Notes under the pieces: generated by a model | What the model was told of the DNA's origin: nothing | The model's database searches: none | Seen by the model: the letters and a program-made list of their open reading frames with translations, nothing else | Origin: Peronospora farinosa | Taxonomy: Eukaryota > Oomycota > Peronosporomycetes > Peronosporales > Peronosporaceae | DNA: 64,000 bases | Assembly: GCA_947646735.1 (NCBI GenBank) | Contig: CANTFK010000248.1 | Location: forward strand, 1-64,000 | Reading direction: 5' to 3' | Part shown: piece after piece, positions 10,201-20,960 of the stretch | How positions within the stretch are numbered: position 1 is the first letter of the stretch | Layout of the letters: each line of letters starts with the position of its first letter | Position numbers and translations under genes: made by a program

Positions 10201-11328
10201 CTTGGACGATTTCTCAGAATTTGCTGCTTGGAAGTCGAAGGCAGTGTCTTGGTTGTACTGGCTAGTCCGAGTGACTGTCTCGCGGTAATTACGCATTGCT
10301 TCGTCAAAGTGTTCGTGGGTCGAATCACTGGAAGCGACACGATAACAAGCAGCAGCGTGATCAAGTTGGATCCTAGCCTCATCGATAGCTTGAGTGTCTT
10401 GCTGCCGGAGCCTCTTCTGAACGGCTTGAAGCTGGGACTTGATGCTCGCTTTCCACTTCTCCCAGACCTTTCCCGGATTAGACGCGGTGCGCAGTACAGC
10501 CCGGACAGATTCTGCTTCTCTCTCGATAGCTGACACCACCATCGGATATTCCAGTAAGTAGAGAGGAAACTTCCAATATCCACGACCATGCAGCTGAGTG
10601 CCGGACCGAAAAGTTACACTGTGAGCAAGGTGATCGCCAGCATGCTGTGGCGTGAAATACACGGAGTTACGGTAGAAGCGATCGCAGAAAGACTTCGACA
10701 GCATGATGTAGTCCAGCCGGTTTTTCCGGGGAAGAGGCCCAGTGAACACCCGCTTATTATCGTAGTGGATCCGCCATGCATCAACAACACCTAGCCGTGC
10801 CAGCCACTCAAGACAGCTGGAACGGCCCGGATCGTAGCGCAAGTCAGGACTGGAAGAGTCGAGTCGTGGGTCTAGGGGAGTGTTCAGGTCGCCCAACACG
10901 AAGTGAGTAGCGTGGTCGTCGAACTCCTCGGTGACCAAGCTGGAGAAAAATTGTTGTTTTTCCTGTCTGTCCACAGGTGCATAGACATTGTGCACGTAAA
11001 TGGGAGCCCCCTCGACCATCACTTTCACGACGAGATAGCGGCCGGGGATGGACACACTTGGGACAGCGACAGCCGAATCGAAGCCTGGGAAGTCAGAGCG
11101 GAGTATTGTGAGAACTCCATTGCGCCGCCCTCGCGTCGGCCGATGTAGCTGGGAGTTGGGGTCGTCCACAAAGATCTTGTGCTCGAAACACGAGTCGAGG
11201 TGAAACTTGAAAGTGGCCAGGTGCGTACTGTCGCCGAACTTGGTCTCTTGGACACACGATACTGAGTACTTAGAGATCAACTTCTCGATAAAGAGATGTC
11301 CGTTCTGTTTAATTCCATTAGTGTTCAC
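7237..11328 (-). CDS. E1 ORF2: endonuclease-reverse transcriptase
   Basis: About 1,363 codons from the first GTG. The N-terminal 235 residues form an APE-type endonuclease: CVQETKF, HNVYAP, GDLNTP, LDYIMLS and GDHLAHS are the expected metal-binding and catalytic motifs. Residues about 470-740 form the reverse transcriptase, with FLDFEKAFDRVNW, GVKQGDPLSALLF and the active-site FADD. A C-terminal zinc finger of the zf-RVT kind follows (CVRVGCGAIETEQHLFFDC). I see no RNase H. There is no ATG near the N-terminus: the open frame runs upstream to a TAG at 11401-11403, overlaps the end of ORF1 and is +1 to it. Start by frameshift or reinitiation is an inference. The protein would nick the tRNA gene and copy the element RNA there. 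Confidence 0.93.
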   Translation of the reverse strand: MNTNGIKQNGHLFIEKLISKYSVSCVQETKFGDSTHLATFKFHLDSCFEHKIFVDDPNSQLHRPTRGRRNGVLTILRSDFPGFDSAVAVPSVSIPGRYLVVKVMVEGAPIYVHNVYAPVDRQEKQQFFSSLVTEEFDDHATHFVLGDLNTPLDPRLDSSSPDLRYDPGRSSCLEWLARLGVVDAWRIHYDNKRVFTGPLPRKNRLDYIMLSKSFCDRFYRNSVYFTPQHAGDHLAHSVTFRSGTQLHGRGYWKFPLYLLEYPMVVSAIEREAESVRAVLRTASNPGKVWEKWKASIKSQLQAVQKRLRQQDTQAIDEARIQLDHAAACYRVASSDSTHEHFDEAMRNYRETVTRTSQYNQDTAFDFQAANSEKSSKHFFRPLDTSLRRVSIEEVVTPTGTVSSNPHEISLRFLEHWGSEMGDPASPAGRASPPGAVIQRKLLDSVTRTVSEVDHNILNAPVSAAELASAIRHMKATSSPGMDGLTAGFYQVAPDIFGECLSIVFSALLHCGALLPSQRKSAVVLLHKKGSRAEPGNYRPIALVQVDVKVLSKALTYRLQHVIPDLVHPDQKGFVKGRSIHHHIRFLADLQDLVTSQDEEAYALFLDFEKAFDRVNWDYMFRLLEKMGFDKQFTQWIRLLYTNPQAHLVINQNIQPALYPTRGVKQGDPLSALLFILTIEPLGNMLRSHEEYGVCINADHTATSTFFADDSTLLSNSIAHLQAQLVVVAEYCDGSGAKLNLSKSTLLALNRNHDCPLLPGVYVLGRVETVKYLGIPFGQSSVDHVLVDSLEQRFYDGFKLWYRRARTLRGRLLVAQTMILSRLWHYTQHVSIPRTIVKRWQSMLNKFVLCRKHDRHESHVQLIPTDFLYQRRGDGGLGVPSLAAHLKRQRLQFLLQFISAATTTHIRNWTTASSELLKLLLPCTDRSSALDFLSISPLRHGKLIRWWLASAWWKATWTSWYKIRWTFTWHDLPPCERALYGLHQPIWFHSDAMLHYERSSRTTTGTAHRRCIGMVVEPQRSFRLHVSRVFRVRSLADFMRDGGVWPSRQDFVQRHIDFTLGSVLPGRQAHWLRVLYVEATQIVARLGATHMVLQPESSRRHPLPYLGCSSGDKVCFMPSIPKSALLRIVWSPQPPTKQHPMTIHSQRFDVGMIRTYVKYSKHLQKILLPVFADLQFRLAFRLLPVRSRFWFLEAANPSIRLCVRVGCGAIETEQHLFFDCTLAVQLWEHAHRLMSPFFRLRATWLDIVLSRKLHVHDEWMTSAEVVYDVWHTLRAVTLHFLWNDRNRCLFDGRQPTPTLPAMQVILTTASAHFRHRLRRCYDPDQRARQQALLARMSRNQLFHDFLSQNSTALQVRQRELLPHD

Positions 11329-11374
11329 AGTGAGAGCACTAATATTGCTCCAAGATGTTGAGGCTGAGGAGACC

Positions 11375-13942
11375 TTAGCAGCGAGTGGCCAAACCCCCTG
11401 CTACCAGCACAACTCCTCCTTCAACGACTTGAAGCTGCAACACCGAAGAGTCTGCCGGGTAGAACCCGTCAAGCTCTCGAAGTTTTTCCAAATCGTCCAG
11501 AAGAGGCCCCTGCCACTGGACCTCCCGCCAGTGCTGCATGCAGTGAGCACCAAGCTCGGATCGCAACAGGCATAGGAGGGTGTTGGGGTGAAGCAGCCGT
11601 GTGTTATGCGCTGGAATCCACTCAACTGCTTGACCCGTAATATACTGGATCCAGTGATCGTTGGAGAAGATAATTGGTGCGATGGACATGAGCATGAGCT
11701 CGAACAAGCCCAAAGCCTTCGTCGCACGGGAAAGTTCCGTGATCTCATCCGAAGATGTCCACCAGGCAGCGCACATCTTGAAGATATCACCGCGCTTGGA
11801 AGGTACTGCCGTCTTCATGTGTTTTTTCCACTTCGTACTGAAGGTGGTGTCATGCTTTGGACGAGTCGCACACAGCACGCGGTTAATGACATGCAACTGG
11901 GCGACTTCAGCGATCTCCTTTCCATTGCCGACCATTTTCAGCGACATAGCACTGTTGAAGGCGAGAGGCGAAGTGGTCGCCGACTTGGTGATGTGGTCAG
12001 GATTGGTGACGTGTTCGAGGAGCTGGCCTACTCCATCAACCTGCGTGTCTGCAGAGGTAAGACAGTCAGGGAGGATGTTAAGAAGCGCCGTGTTCTCGTC
12101 ATTTAGCATTGACTCAGCCACTTCAAGGACCGAGGAGGCTTTTGCCGCTCTCCTGATCTTGGTGTGATGCTTTTCCACGAAGAACGAAGACTCGGTCGAA
12201 GTCTTCATGACGTCAGGGCGCTTTACTTCCACAGGTAGTACCTGATGACGGACTCCATACTGCTTATCAGTAGTCAAGTCTCGTAATTCAAACTTGGCCT
12301 CCATCGTCTGCAAGGCGAGGAAGTAGTTGGAGGTGGCAATGCCGTCAAGCGGCTGCGCGGATTGCTTGACAAGCATGTTGGAGAAGTCAACCGCGTTGCG
12401 ATTGCGTTTTTTTCTGTTAGGCGGAGCGACGAAGCCATCGTTCGAGCCGTTGGGTAGCAAAAGCGTGGGCTTATTCTTGGCTCTAGGACTCCCAGGGGGA
12501 GTAATTTTGCCGTTAGATCCGCTGAAAGTCGAGATTGACAACGCACCCGAAGTGTTTCCTGGAATTATCGCGAGCTGATTGGCAGCCGATGGCTTGCCAT
12601 GCTGAGCTCCATGGTGGAGCTGGCCATCCCGTTTCTTCGCATCCTCAACTGCCTTTTGAAGCGAGGTTTGCTTGGTTATCGCCGTCGGTCGTGCAGGTGC
12701 ATTTACAGCTTGCGCGTACGTCCGTGTTAGAGGTTGGTGATGATGCTGAGGTGGCTCGGGCACAGGTGCAGACGGCGGAAAGACGTCGTCAGTCGTGCCC
12801 AAATCGATTCCGTGTTGCGAGCGAAAGCCAAACGGCAGACGCTCAGACTGGAAAGGAGCGTTCTTCCCGTGTGCCGGGTGCAGCTTATTCTCAAACAACA
12901 CTTGGTCACAGACGCTGCCGTTCACCAACAAGGCACTGGGACATGAACTTGACAAGAAGTACACACGCCAAGTCGCAGACGTGATACCAGTCGCGAGGTT
13001 CACTTCTCGAAAGGTGTCATACACTGGCTTGCACCCTAGCAGGAACAAGCGCTGCATGATCAAATCCGTATCCGTGTCAGAGTCGACATTAGAGATGTCG
13101 ATGAAGTACTTGCCGCCAAGGATGTCAAACTCCTTGAACAGGTAGACCCCACCGAGGATGTTCACCTTCGTCCGTTCGAGTTGCAGACAAGCTTCCTTCG
13201 ATTTCACCTTCATTCGAAGATTGCCACCGGGAAGCTTTGAGATCTGGCCTATCTCGTAGCGGCTGTAGAGGTCTTCGAGAAAGTCGTTGCCATGGTTTCT
13301 GCCCGAAAGCGAAGACATAATTTTCTGGAGCGGAGTCTTGGCAAGCGTCCGTCCAGTCTCGATCACCATGTCGTACTTGGCGCGAGGAAGCACATACGGC
13401 CGAGCTTGATCCATGCGAGACGCGATGAACGACCAATCGCCACCAGCGGCGTACTGGCGCTCGATCCATTCAATATCGCAAGCGAGTGGCTTTGGGGTCT
13501 CCACTCGACGTCGCGCAGCATCGTTGTCAGCACGGTCGCGACGAAGGTGGTCGTGTTGTGACAGCACGTCTGCCAGTGTCGGTCGTGGATCCGCTGGTGG
13601 CGACGTGGTGGCAACGGGTGGTGGCACCGCAGACTCCATCGACTCGTCCACTTGCTGATGCAGGGCACGCTCAGCCAGCGCATCCACCATCGACACGTCC
13701 GCGGAGTAATCATGGCCGACCAGCTCAAGAGCAGACGAAACGGATGTTTCAGCCGTGGACGTAGACGTGGATGCAACTGGTAGAGAGGCCGAAAATTCTT
13801 CAGAGAGCGATCCCGACCCATCCAAATTTTCAAATGAGGATGGGCACACAGTGGGACCAGGAGAGCTCTTGGGATGGGCACCAGATGCGACAGTTTCCAT
13901 CTGGTCAGCGAGAGGCTGGGAGGCGATGGCAGGCTGTTCCAT
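11375..13942 (-). CDS. E1 ORF1: putative RNA-binding gag-like protein
   Basis: 855 codons from ATG at 13942. The first 130 residues are Ser/Pro/Thr-rich and probably disordered. Residues about 235-340 hold alternating hydrophobic strands with YFIDISNV and WRVYFLS, which suggest an RRM-like fold. A Pro/His-rich linker and a helical C-terminal region follow. There is no CCHC knuckle. In LINEs, ORF1 coats the element RNA into a ribonucleoprotein; that role is inferred from position and order. The stop (TAA at 11375-11377) overlaps the upstream part of the ORF2 frame by 26 nt. Confidence 0.85.
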   Translation of the reverse strand: MEQPAIASQPLADQMETVASGAHPKSSPGPTVCPSSFENLDGSGSLSEEFSASLPVASTSTSTAETSVSSALELVGHDYSADVSMVDALAERALHQQVDESMESAVPPPVATTSPPADPRPTLADVLSQHDHLRRDRADNDAARRRVETPKPLACDIEWIERQYAAGGDWSFIASRMDQARPYVLPRAKYDMVIETGRTLAKTPLQKIMSSLSGRNHGNDFLEDLYSRYEIGQISKLPGGNLRMKVKSKEACLQLERTKVNILGGVYLFKEFDILGGKYFIDISNVDSDTDTDLIMQRLFLLGCKPVYDTFREVNLATGITSATWRVYFLSSSCPSALLVNGSVCDQVLFENKLHPAHGKNAPFQSERLPFGFRSQHGIDLGTTDDVFPPSAPVPEPPQHHHQPLTRTYAQAVNAPARPTAITKQTSLQKAVEDAKKRDGQLHHGAQHGKPSAANQLAIIPGNTSGALSISTFSGSNGKITPPGSPRAKNKPTLLLPNGSNDGFVAPPNRKKRNRNAVDFSNMLVKQSAQPLDGIATSNYFLALQTMEAKFELRDLTTDKQYGVRHQVLPVEVKRPDVMKTSTESSFFVEKHHTKIRRAAKASSVLEVAESMLNDENTALLNILPDCLTSADTQVDGVGQLLEHVTNPDHITKSATTSPLAFNSAMSLKMVGNGKEIAEVAQLHVINRVLCATRPKHDTTFSTKWKKHMKTAVPSKRGDIFKMCAAWWTSSDEITELSRATKALGLFELMLMSIAPIIFSNDHWIQYITGQAVEWIPAHNTRLLHPNTLLCLLRSELGAHCMQHWREVQWQGPLLDDLEKLRELDGFYPADSSVLQLQVVEGGVVLVAGGLATRC

Positions 13943-14028
13943 GGGGAAAGGCGGAGAGAAAGCAGAGATGGGAGGGGTTGGGTTCTTCTTGTGAGTCGAC
14001 TTGTGTAGTAGCCGGCAAATTGAGAAGT

Positions 14029-14045
14029 GGTCGATGTAGCTCAGT
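14029..14045 (+). pseudogene. Variant tRNA-5' fragment between the two LINEs
   Basis: GGTCGATGTAGCTCAGT joins the 5' end of E1 to the 3' end of E2. It matches tRNA bases 1-16 except that GTATAG reads GATGTAG (one extra base and a change). It should be the right duplication of E1 and the left duplication of E2 at once. Confidence 0.8.
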
Positions 14046-14376
14046 TGAAAGGTTGTCTATATTACTAGAATTTAGACGAAGTGACTACTCAATCTACCTA
14101 GCTATGTATAGAAACTACTACTGTTTTTCTAATAAATATACTGTACAGTTGCTATGTTTCATGTTTCTTGGGAATAGCGTGCAAGTTGTTTCTTGCGTGA
14201 TGTGCGAGTGTGGATGATTCCGATGTGTGTGAATAGACGCAGGAGCAGTGGCTACTGTTGGAGGTGACGGACTGGGAACATGGCGGGGTGCGCCGTTGCA
14301 AAATCTGACCAGAAAGGCGTGGGATTACTTCCTGACATCTTGAATAAGCGCCTTCTGCCAGTGATGCGCTCTCATC
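14046..14376 (-). other. E2 3' end, divergent from E1 but with the same terminal hairpin
   Basis: The last bases as written (TGAAAGGTTGTCTATATT) match E1, then the sequences diverge. The hairpin is kept: GTCTATA and TTTAGAC at the same 9-nt distance, with one mismatched pair. Stops and frameshifts remove the last part of ORF2 here; a decayed frame at 14152-14475 still resembles the E1 C-terminus. Confidence 0.65.
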
Positions 14377-14377
14377 G

Positions 14378-17300
14378 TCATCGTAGCGCCTCCTCAGGTT
14401 GTGCCGAAAGTGCGCGCTGGCTGTGGTGAAGATGACCATCGTTGCTGGATGTCGTCGGTGTGGGTTGTCTTCCATCGAACAGACATCTGTTGCGGTCGTT
14501 CCAGAGGAAGTGGAGCGTCACCGCGCGAAGCGTGTGCCAGACGTCGTAGACCACCTCCGCGCTGGTCATCCACTCGTCATGGACGTGTAGCTTTCTTGAT
14601 AGCACAATGTCTAACCATGTCGCGCGTGAGCCGGAAGAAAGGCGACATCAGTCGGTGAGCATGCTCCCAGAGCTGGACTGCGAGTGTGCAATCGAAGAAC
14701 AAATGCTGCTCGGTCTCGATGGCGCCGCACCCAACACGAACGCAAAGACGAATGCTCGGGTTGGCCGCCTCCAGGAACCAGAAGCGCGAGCGGACTGGCA
14801 GAAGACGGAACGCTAGGCGAAATTGAAGATCTGCAAACACGGGGAGCAAGATCTTGCTGCAGGTGCTTGCTGTACTTCACGTAAGTCCGGATCATCCCCA
14901 CATCAAAACGCTGGGAGTGGATTGTCATCGGATGCTGCTTTGTCGGTGGCTGTGGTGACCACACGATGCGAAGCAGCGCAGACTTCGGGATTGATGGCAT
15001 GAAGCACACCTTATCGCCGCTGCTGCAACCAAGATATGGAAGAGGGTGGCGTCGACTGCTCTCTGGCTGTAAAACCATATGCGTCGCTCCGAGTCTCGCA
15101 ACGATCTGAGTTGCCTCCACGTATAGCACGCGCAGCCACTGTGCCTGTCGTCCAGGCAGCACTGAACCAAGTGTGAAGTCGATGTGGCGTTGCACAAAGT
15201 CTTGCCGCGACGGCCAAACACCCCCATCGCGCATAAAGTCAGCAAGCGACCGCACTCGGAAGACTCTGGACACATGTAGCCGGAAGCTCCGTTGCGGTTC
15301 GACTACCATACCAATGCATCGACGATGCGCTGTGCCCGTGGTTGTTCGCGAAGATCTCTCATAGTGCAACATGGCGTCCGAGTGGAACCATATTGGCTGG
15401 TGAAGACCATACAATGCGCGCTCACAAGGAGGAAGGTCATGCCATGTGAATGTCCACCGGATCTTGTACCATGATGTCCACGTCGCTTTCCACCATGCAG
15501 AAGCCAGCCACCATCGGATTAGTTTCCCATGGCGCAACGGAGAGATGGAGAGGAAGTCCAAGGCACTTGACCGATCCGTGCAAGGAAGAAGTAGCTTCAG
15601 CAGTTCGGAACTCGCTGTCGTCCAGTTCCGAATATGTGTCGTTGTCGCGGCGCTGATAAACTGAAGAAGGAATTGGAGACGCTGGCGCTTGAGATGGGCT
15701 GCCAGGCTTGGTACACCCAGCCCACCATCGCCACGGCGCTGGTACAGGAAATCGGTTGGGATCAACTGAACGTGCGACTCATGACGATCGTGCTTTCGAC
15801 AGAGCACAAACTTGTTCAGCATGGACTGCCACCGCTTCACAATAGTCCGTGGAATGGAGACGTGCTGGGTGTAATGCCACAGACGAGAGAGTATCATGGT
15901 TTGAGCGACTAATAGGCGACCCCGAAGCGTCCGTGCCCGTCGATACCACAGTTTAAAGCCATCGTAGAAGCGTTGCTCGAGCGAATCCACGAGAACGTGA
16001 TCAACCGATGACTGCCCGAACGGAATACCTAGGTATTTCACCGTCTCCACACGGCCCAATACGTAAACACCAGGGAGTAAAGGACAGTCGTGGTTCCTGT
16101 TCAGCGCTAGCAGCGTAGACTTGGATAGGTTGAGCTTGGCACCTGAACCGTCGCAGTACTCCGCCACAACGACAAGCTGGGCTTGCAGGTGCGCAATCGA
16201 GTTACTTAGAAGCGTCGAGTCGTCGGCAAAGAACGTGCTCGTGGCGGTGTGGTCTGCGTTTATACACACGCCATATTCCTCGTGGGACCGCAGCATATTG
16301 CCAAGAGGTTCAATGGTCAAGATGAATAGAAGAGCAGACAACGGATCGCCCTGTTTTACTCCACGAGTCGGATACAGCGCGGGTTGAATGTTCTGGTTGA
16401 TGACGAGATGAGCTTGAGGATTCGTGTAGAGAAGCCGGATCCATTGCGTAAACTGCTTATCGAAACCCATTTTCTCGAGCAGGCGGAACATATAGTCCCA
16501 GTTGACGCGATCAAAAGCCTTCTCGAAATCTAGAAACAGCGCATACGCTTCTTCGTCCTGGCTTGTCACAAGGTCTTGCAAGTCAGCTAGAAAGCGTATG
16601 TGGTGGTGGATGGACCGGCCTTTGACAAACCCTTTCTGGTCCGGATGGACCAAGTCGGGGATAACGTGTTGCAGTCGGTAGGTCAGTGCCTTCGACAGGA
16701 CTTTCACGTCGACCTGCACGAGAGCAATAGGTCTATAGTTACCAGGTTCAGCCCGCGACCCTTTCTTGTGGAGAAGAACTACCGCCGACTTACGCTGCGA
16801 AGGTAGCAGTGCGCCGCAATGAAGCAACGCGCTGAAAACAATGGACAAGCATTCACCAAATATGTCAGGAGCCACCTGGTAGAAACCAGCCGTCAATCCG
16901 TCCATGCCAGGAGATGAAGTCGCTTTCATGTGCCGGATCGCACTCGCCAACTCAGCAGCTGAGACTGGTGCGTTAAGGATATTGTGGTCTACCTCCGAGA
17001 CAGTGCGGGTAACTGAGTCGAGAAGCTTGCGTTGAATGACAGCACCAGGTGGAGAAGCGCGTCCTGCTGGACTGGCGGGGTCTCCCATCTCTGAACCCCA
17101 GTGTTCCAGGAAACGGAGAGAGATCTCGTGAGGATTCGATGAGACAGTACCAGTCGGTGTCACCACCTCCTCGATCGAGACCCGTCTCAAGCTCGTATCC
17201 AGCGGACGGAAGAAGTGCTTGGACGATTTCTCAGAATTTGCTGCTTGGAAGTCGAAGGCAGTGTCTTGGTTGTACTGGCTAGTCCGAGTGACTGTCTCGC

Positions 17301-18345
17301 GGTAATTACGCATTGCTTCGTCAAAGTGTTCGTGGGTCGAATCACTGGAAGCGACACGATAACAAGCAGCAGCGTGATCAAGTTGGATCCTAGCCTCATC
17401 GATAGCTTGAGTGTCTTGCTGCCGGAGCCTATTCTGAACGGCTTGAAGCTGGGACTTGATGCTCGCTTTCCACTTCTCCCAGACCTTTCCTGGGTTAGAC
17501 GCGGTGCGCAGTACAGCCCGGACAGATTCTGCTTCTCTCTCGATAGCTGACACCACCATCGGATATTCCAGTAAGTAGAGAGGAAACTTCCAATATCCAC
17601 GACCATGCAGCTGAGTGCCGGACCGAAAAGTTACACTGTGAGCAAGGTGATCGCCAGCATGCTGTGGCGTGAAATACACGGAGTTACGGTAGAAGCGATC
17701 GCAGAAAGACTTCGACAGCATGATGTAGTCCAGCCGGTTTTTCCGGGGAAGAGGCCCAGTGAACACCCGCTTATTATCGTAGTGGATCCGCCATGCATCA
17801 ACAACACCTAGCCGTGCCAGCCACTCAAGACAGCTGGAACGGCCCGGATCGTAGCGCAAGTCAGGACTGGAAGAGTCGAGTCGTGGGTCTAGGGGAGTGT
17901 TCAGGTCGCCCAACACGAAGTGAGTAGCGTGGTCGTCGAACTCCTCGGTGACCAAGCTGGAGAAAAATTGTTGTTTTTCCTGTCTGTCCACAGGTGCATA
18001 GACATTGTGCACGTAAATGGGAGCCCCCTCGACCATCACTTTCACGACGAGATAGCGGCCGGGGATGGACACACTTGGGACAGCGACAGCCGAATCGAAG
18101 CCTGGGAAGTCAGAGCGGAGTATTGTGAGAACTCCATTGCGCCGCCCTCGCGTCGGCCGATGTAGCTGGGAGTTGGGGTCGTCCACAAAGATCTTGTGCT
18201 CGAAACACGAGTCGAGGTGAAACTTGAAAGTGGCCAGGTGCGTACTGTCGCCGAACTTGGTCTCTTGGACACACGATACTGAGTACTTAGAGATCAACTT
18301 CTCGATAAAGAGATGTCCGTTCTGTTTAATTCCATTAGTGTTCAC
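14378..18345 (-). pseudogene. E2 ORF2 endonuclease-RT, frameshifted near its C-terminus
   Basis: Endonuclease, RT (FADD) and most of the C-terminal region are open from 18345 to about 14860 and almost identical to E1. Compared with E1 there is an extra G near 14856 (atcttGctgc) and another near 14628 (gcgcgtGagcc), which shift the frame before and after the zinc finger. A further shift around 14450-14480 coincides with the point where E2 departs from E1. The endonuclease and RT domains themselves remain in one 1,244-codon frame. Confidence 0.9.
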
Positions 18346-18391
18346 AGTGAGAGCACTAATATTGCTCCAAGATGTTGAGGCTGAGGAGACC

Positions 18392-20960
18392 TTAGCAGCG
18401 AGTGGCCAAACCCCCTGCTACCAGCACAACTCCTCCTTCAACGACTTGAAGCTGCAACACCGAAGAGTCTGCCGGGTAGAACCCGTCAAGCTCTCGAAGT
18501 TTTTCCAAATCGTCCAGAAGAGGCCCCTGCCACTGGACCTCCCGCCAGTGCTGCATGCAGTGAGCACCAAGCTCGGATCGCAACAGGCATAGGAGGGTGT
18601 TGGGGTGAAGCAGCCGTGTGTTATGCGCTGGAATCCACTCAACTGCTTGACCCGTAATATACTGGATCCAGTGATCGTTGGAGAAGATAATTGGTGCGAT
18701 GGACATGAGCATGAGCTCGAACAAGCCCAAAGCCTTCGTCACACGGGAAAGTTCCGTGATCTCATCCGAAGATGTCCACCAGGCAGCGCACATCTTGAAG
18801 ATATCACCGCGCTTGGAAGGTACTGCCGTCTTCATGTGTTTTTTCCACTTCGTACTGAAGGTGGTGTCATGCTTTGGACGAGTCGCACACAGCACGCGGT
18901 TAATGACATGCAACTGGGCGACTTCAGCGATCTCCTTTCCATTGCCGACCATTTTCAGCGACATAGCACTGTTGAAGGCGAGAGGCGAAGTGGTCGCCGA
19001 CTTGGTGATGTGGTCAGGATTGGTGACGTGTTCGAGGAGCTGGCCTACTCCATCAACCTGCGTGTCTGCAGAGGTAAGACAGTCAGGGAGGATGTTAAGA
19101 AGCGCCGTGTTCTCGTCATTTAGCATTGACTCAGCCACTTCAAGGACCGAGGAGGCTTTTGCCGCTCTCCTGATCTTGGTGTGATGCTTTTCCACGAAGA
19201 ACGAAGACTCGGTCGAAGTCTTCATGACGTCAGGGCGCTTTACTTCCACAGGTAGTACCTGATGACGGACTCCATACTGCTTATCAGTAGTCAAGTCTCG
19301 TAATTCAAACTTGGCCTCCATCGTCTGCAAGCGCGAGGAAGTAGTTGGAGGTGGCAATGCCGTCAAGCGGCTGCGCGGATTGCTTGACAAGCATGTTGGA
19401 GAAGTCAACCGCGTTGCGATTGCGTTTTTTTCTGTTAGGCGGAGCGACGAAGCCATCGTTCGAGCCGTTGGTTAGCAAAAGCGTGGGCTTATTCTTGGCT
19501 CTAGGACTCCCAGGGGGAGTAATTTTGCCGTTAGATCCGCTGAAAGTCGAGATTGACAACGCACCCGAAGTGTTTCCTGGAATTATCGCGAGCTGATTGG
19601 CAGCCGATGGCTTGCCATGCTGAGCTCCATGGTGGAGCTGGCCATCCCGTTTCTTCGCATCCTCAACTGCCTTTTGAAGCGAGGTTTGCTTGGTTATCGC
19701 CGTCGGTCGTGCAGGTGCATTTACAGCTTGCGCGTACGTCCGTGTTAGAGGTTGGTGATGATGCTGAGGTGGCTCGGGCACAGGTGCAGACGGCGGAAAG
19801 ACGTCGTCAGTCGTGCCCAAATCGATTCCGTGTTGCGAGCGAAAGCCAAACGGCAGACGCTCAGACTGGAAAGGAGCGTTCTTCCCGTGTGCCGGGTGCA
19901 GCTTATTCTCAAACAACACTTGGTCACAGACGCTGCCGTTCACCAACAAGGCACTGGGACATGAACTTGACAAGAAGTACACACGCCAAGTCGCAGACGT
20001 GATACCAGTCGCGAGGTTCACTTCTCGAAAGGTGTCATACACTGGCTTGCACCCTAGCAGGAACAAGCGCTGCATGATCAAATCCGTATCCGTGTCAGAG
20101 TCGACATTAGAGATGTCGATGAAGTACTTGCCGCCAAGGATGTCAAACTCCTTGAACAGGTAGACCCCACCGAGGATGTTCACCTTCGTCCGTTCGAGTT
20201 GCAGACAAGCTTCCTTCGATTTCACCTTCATTCGAAGATTGCCACCGGGAAGCTTTGAGATCTGGCCTATCTCGTAGCGGCTGTAGAGGTCTTCGAGAAA
20301 GTCGTTGCCATGGTTTCTGCCCGAAAGCGAAGACATAATTTTCTGGAGCGGAGTCTTGGCAAGCGTCCGTCCAGTCTCGATCACCATGTCGTACTTGGCG
20401 CGAGGAAGCACATACGGCCGAGCTTGATCCATGCGAGACGCGATGAACGACCAATCGCCACCAGCGGCGTACTGGCGCTCGATCCATTCAATATCGCAAG
20501 CGAGTGGCTTTGGGGTCTCCACTCGACGTCGCGCAGCATCGTTGTCAGCACGGTCGCGACGAAGGTGGTCGTGTTGTGACAGCACGTCTGCCAGTGTCGG
20601 TCGTGGATCCGCTGGTGGCGACGTGGTGGCAACGGGTGGTGGCACCGCAGACTCCATCGACTCGTCCACTTGCTGATGCAGGGCACGCTCAGCCAGCGCA
20701 TCCACCATCGACACGTCCGCGGAGTAATCATGGCCGACCAGCTCAAGAGCAGACGAAACGGATGTTTCAGCCGTGGACGTAGACGTGGATGCAACTGGTA
20801 GAGAGGCCGAAAATTCTTCAGAGAGCGATCCCGACCCATCCAAATTTTCAAATGAGGATGGGCACACAGTGGGACCAGGAGAGCTCTTGGGATGGGCACC
20901 AGATGCGACAGTTTCCATCTGGTCAGCGAGAGGCTGGGAGGCGATGGCAGGCTGTTCCAT
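18392..20960 (-). pseudogene. E2 ORF1, split by a frameshift
   Basis: Begins with the same ATG context as E1 ORF1. An extra C near 19331 (gcaagCgcgagg against gcaaggcgagg in E1) splits it into a 551-codon N-terminal part ending at 19305 and a C-terminal part that stays open to 18392. The RRM-like region lies in the intact N-terminal piece. Confidence 0.9.

Larger units (their letters stand above)
7025..14028 (-). mobile_element. LINE E1: full-length tRNA-targeted non-LTR retrotransposon
   Basis: A 7.0-kb minus-strand element with a short 5' UTR (about 86 nt), ORF1, ORF2 with apurinic-type endonuclease plus reverse transcriptase, an AT-rich 3' UTR of about 210 bp, and a terminal hairpin. It has no LTRs. 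It lies between tRNA bases 1-16 on its 3' side and a tRNA-5'-like sequence on its 5' side. Both ORFs are uninterrupted, so it looks recent and possibly competent. The RT, APE endonuclease and C-terminal zinc finger place it in the broad L1/Tx1-type group, in which other families insert into RNA genes. The exact clade needs a phylogeny. Confidence 0.93.

Noticed and set aside
11588..12167. Plus-strand frames of 168-172 codons over LINE ORF1
   Set aside because: Shadows of ORF1 on the opposite strand, repeated in E2 for the same reason.
14029..14045. A separate tRNA species as the E2 target
   Set aside because: Only 17 bases are left and they differ little from tRNA-Ile; a mutated junction is simpler, though not excluded.
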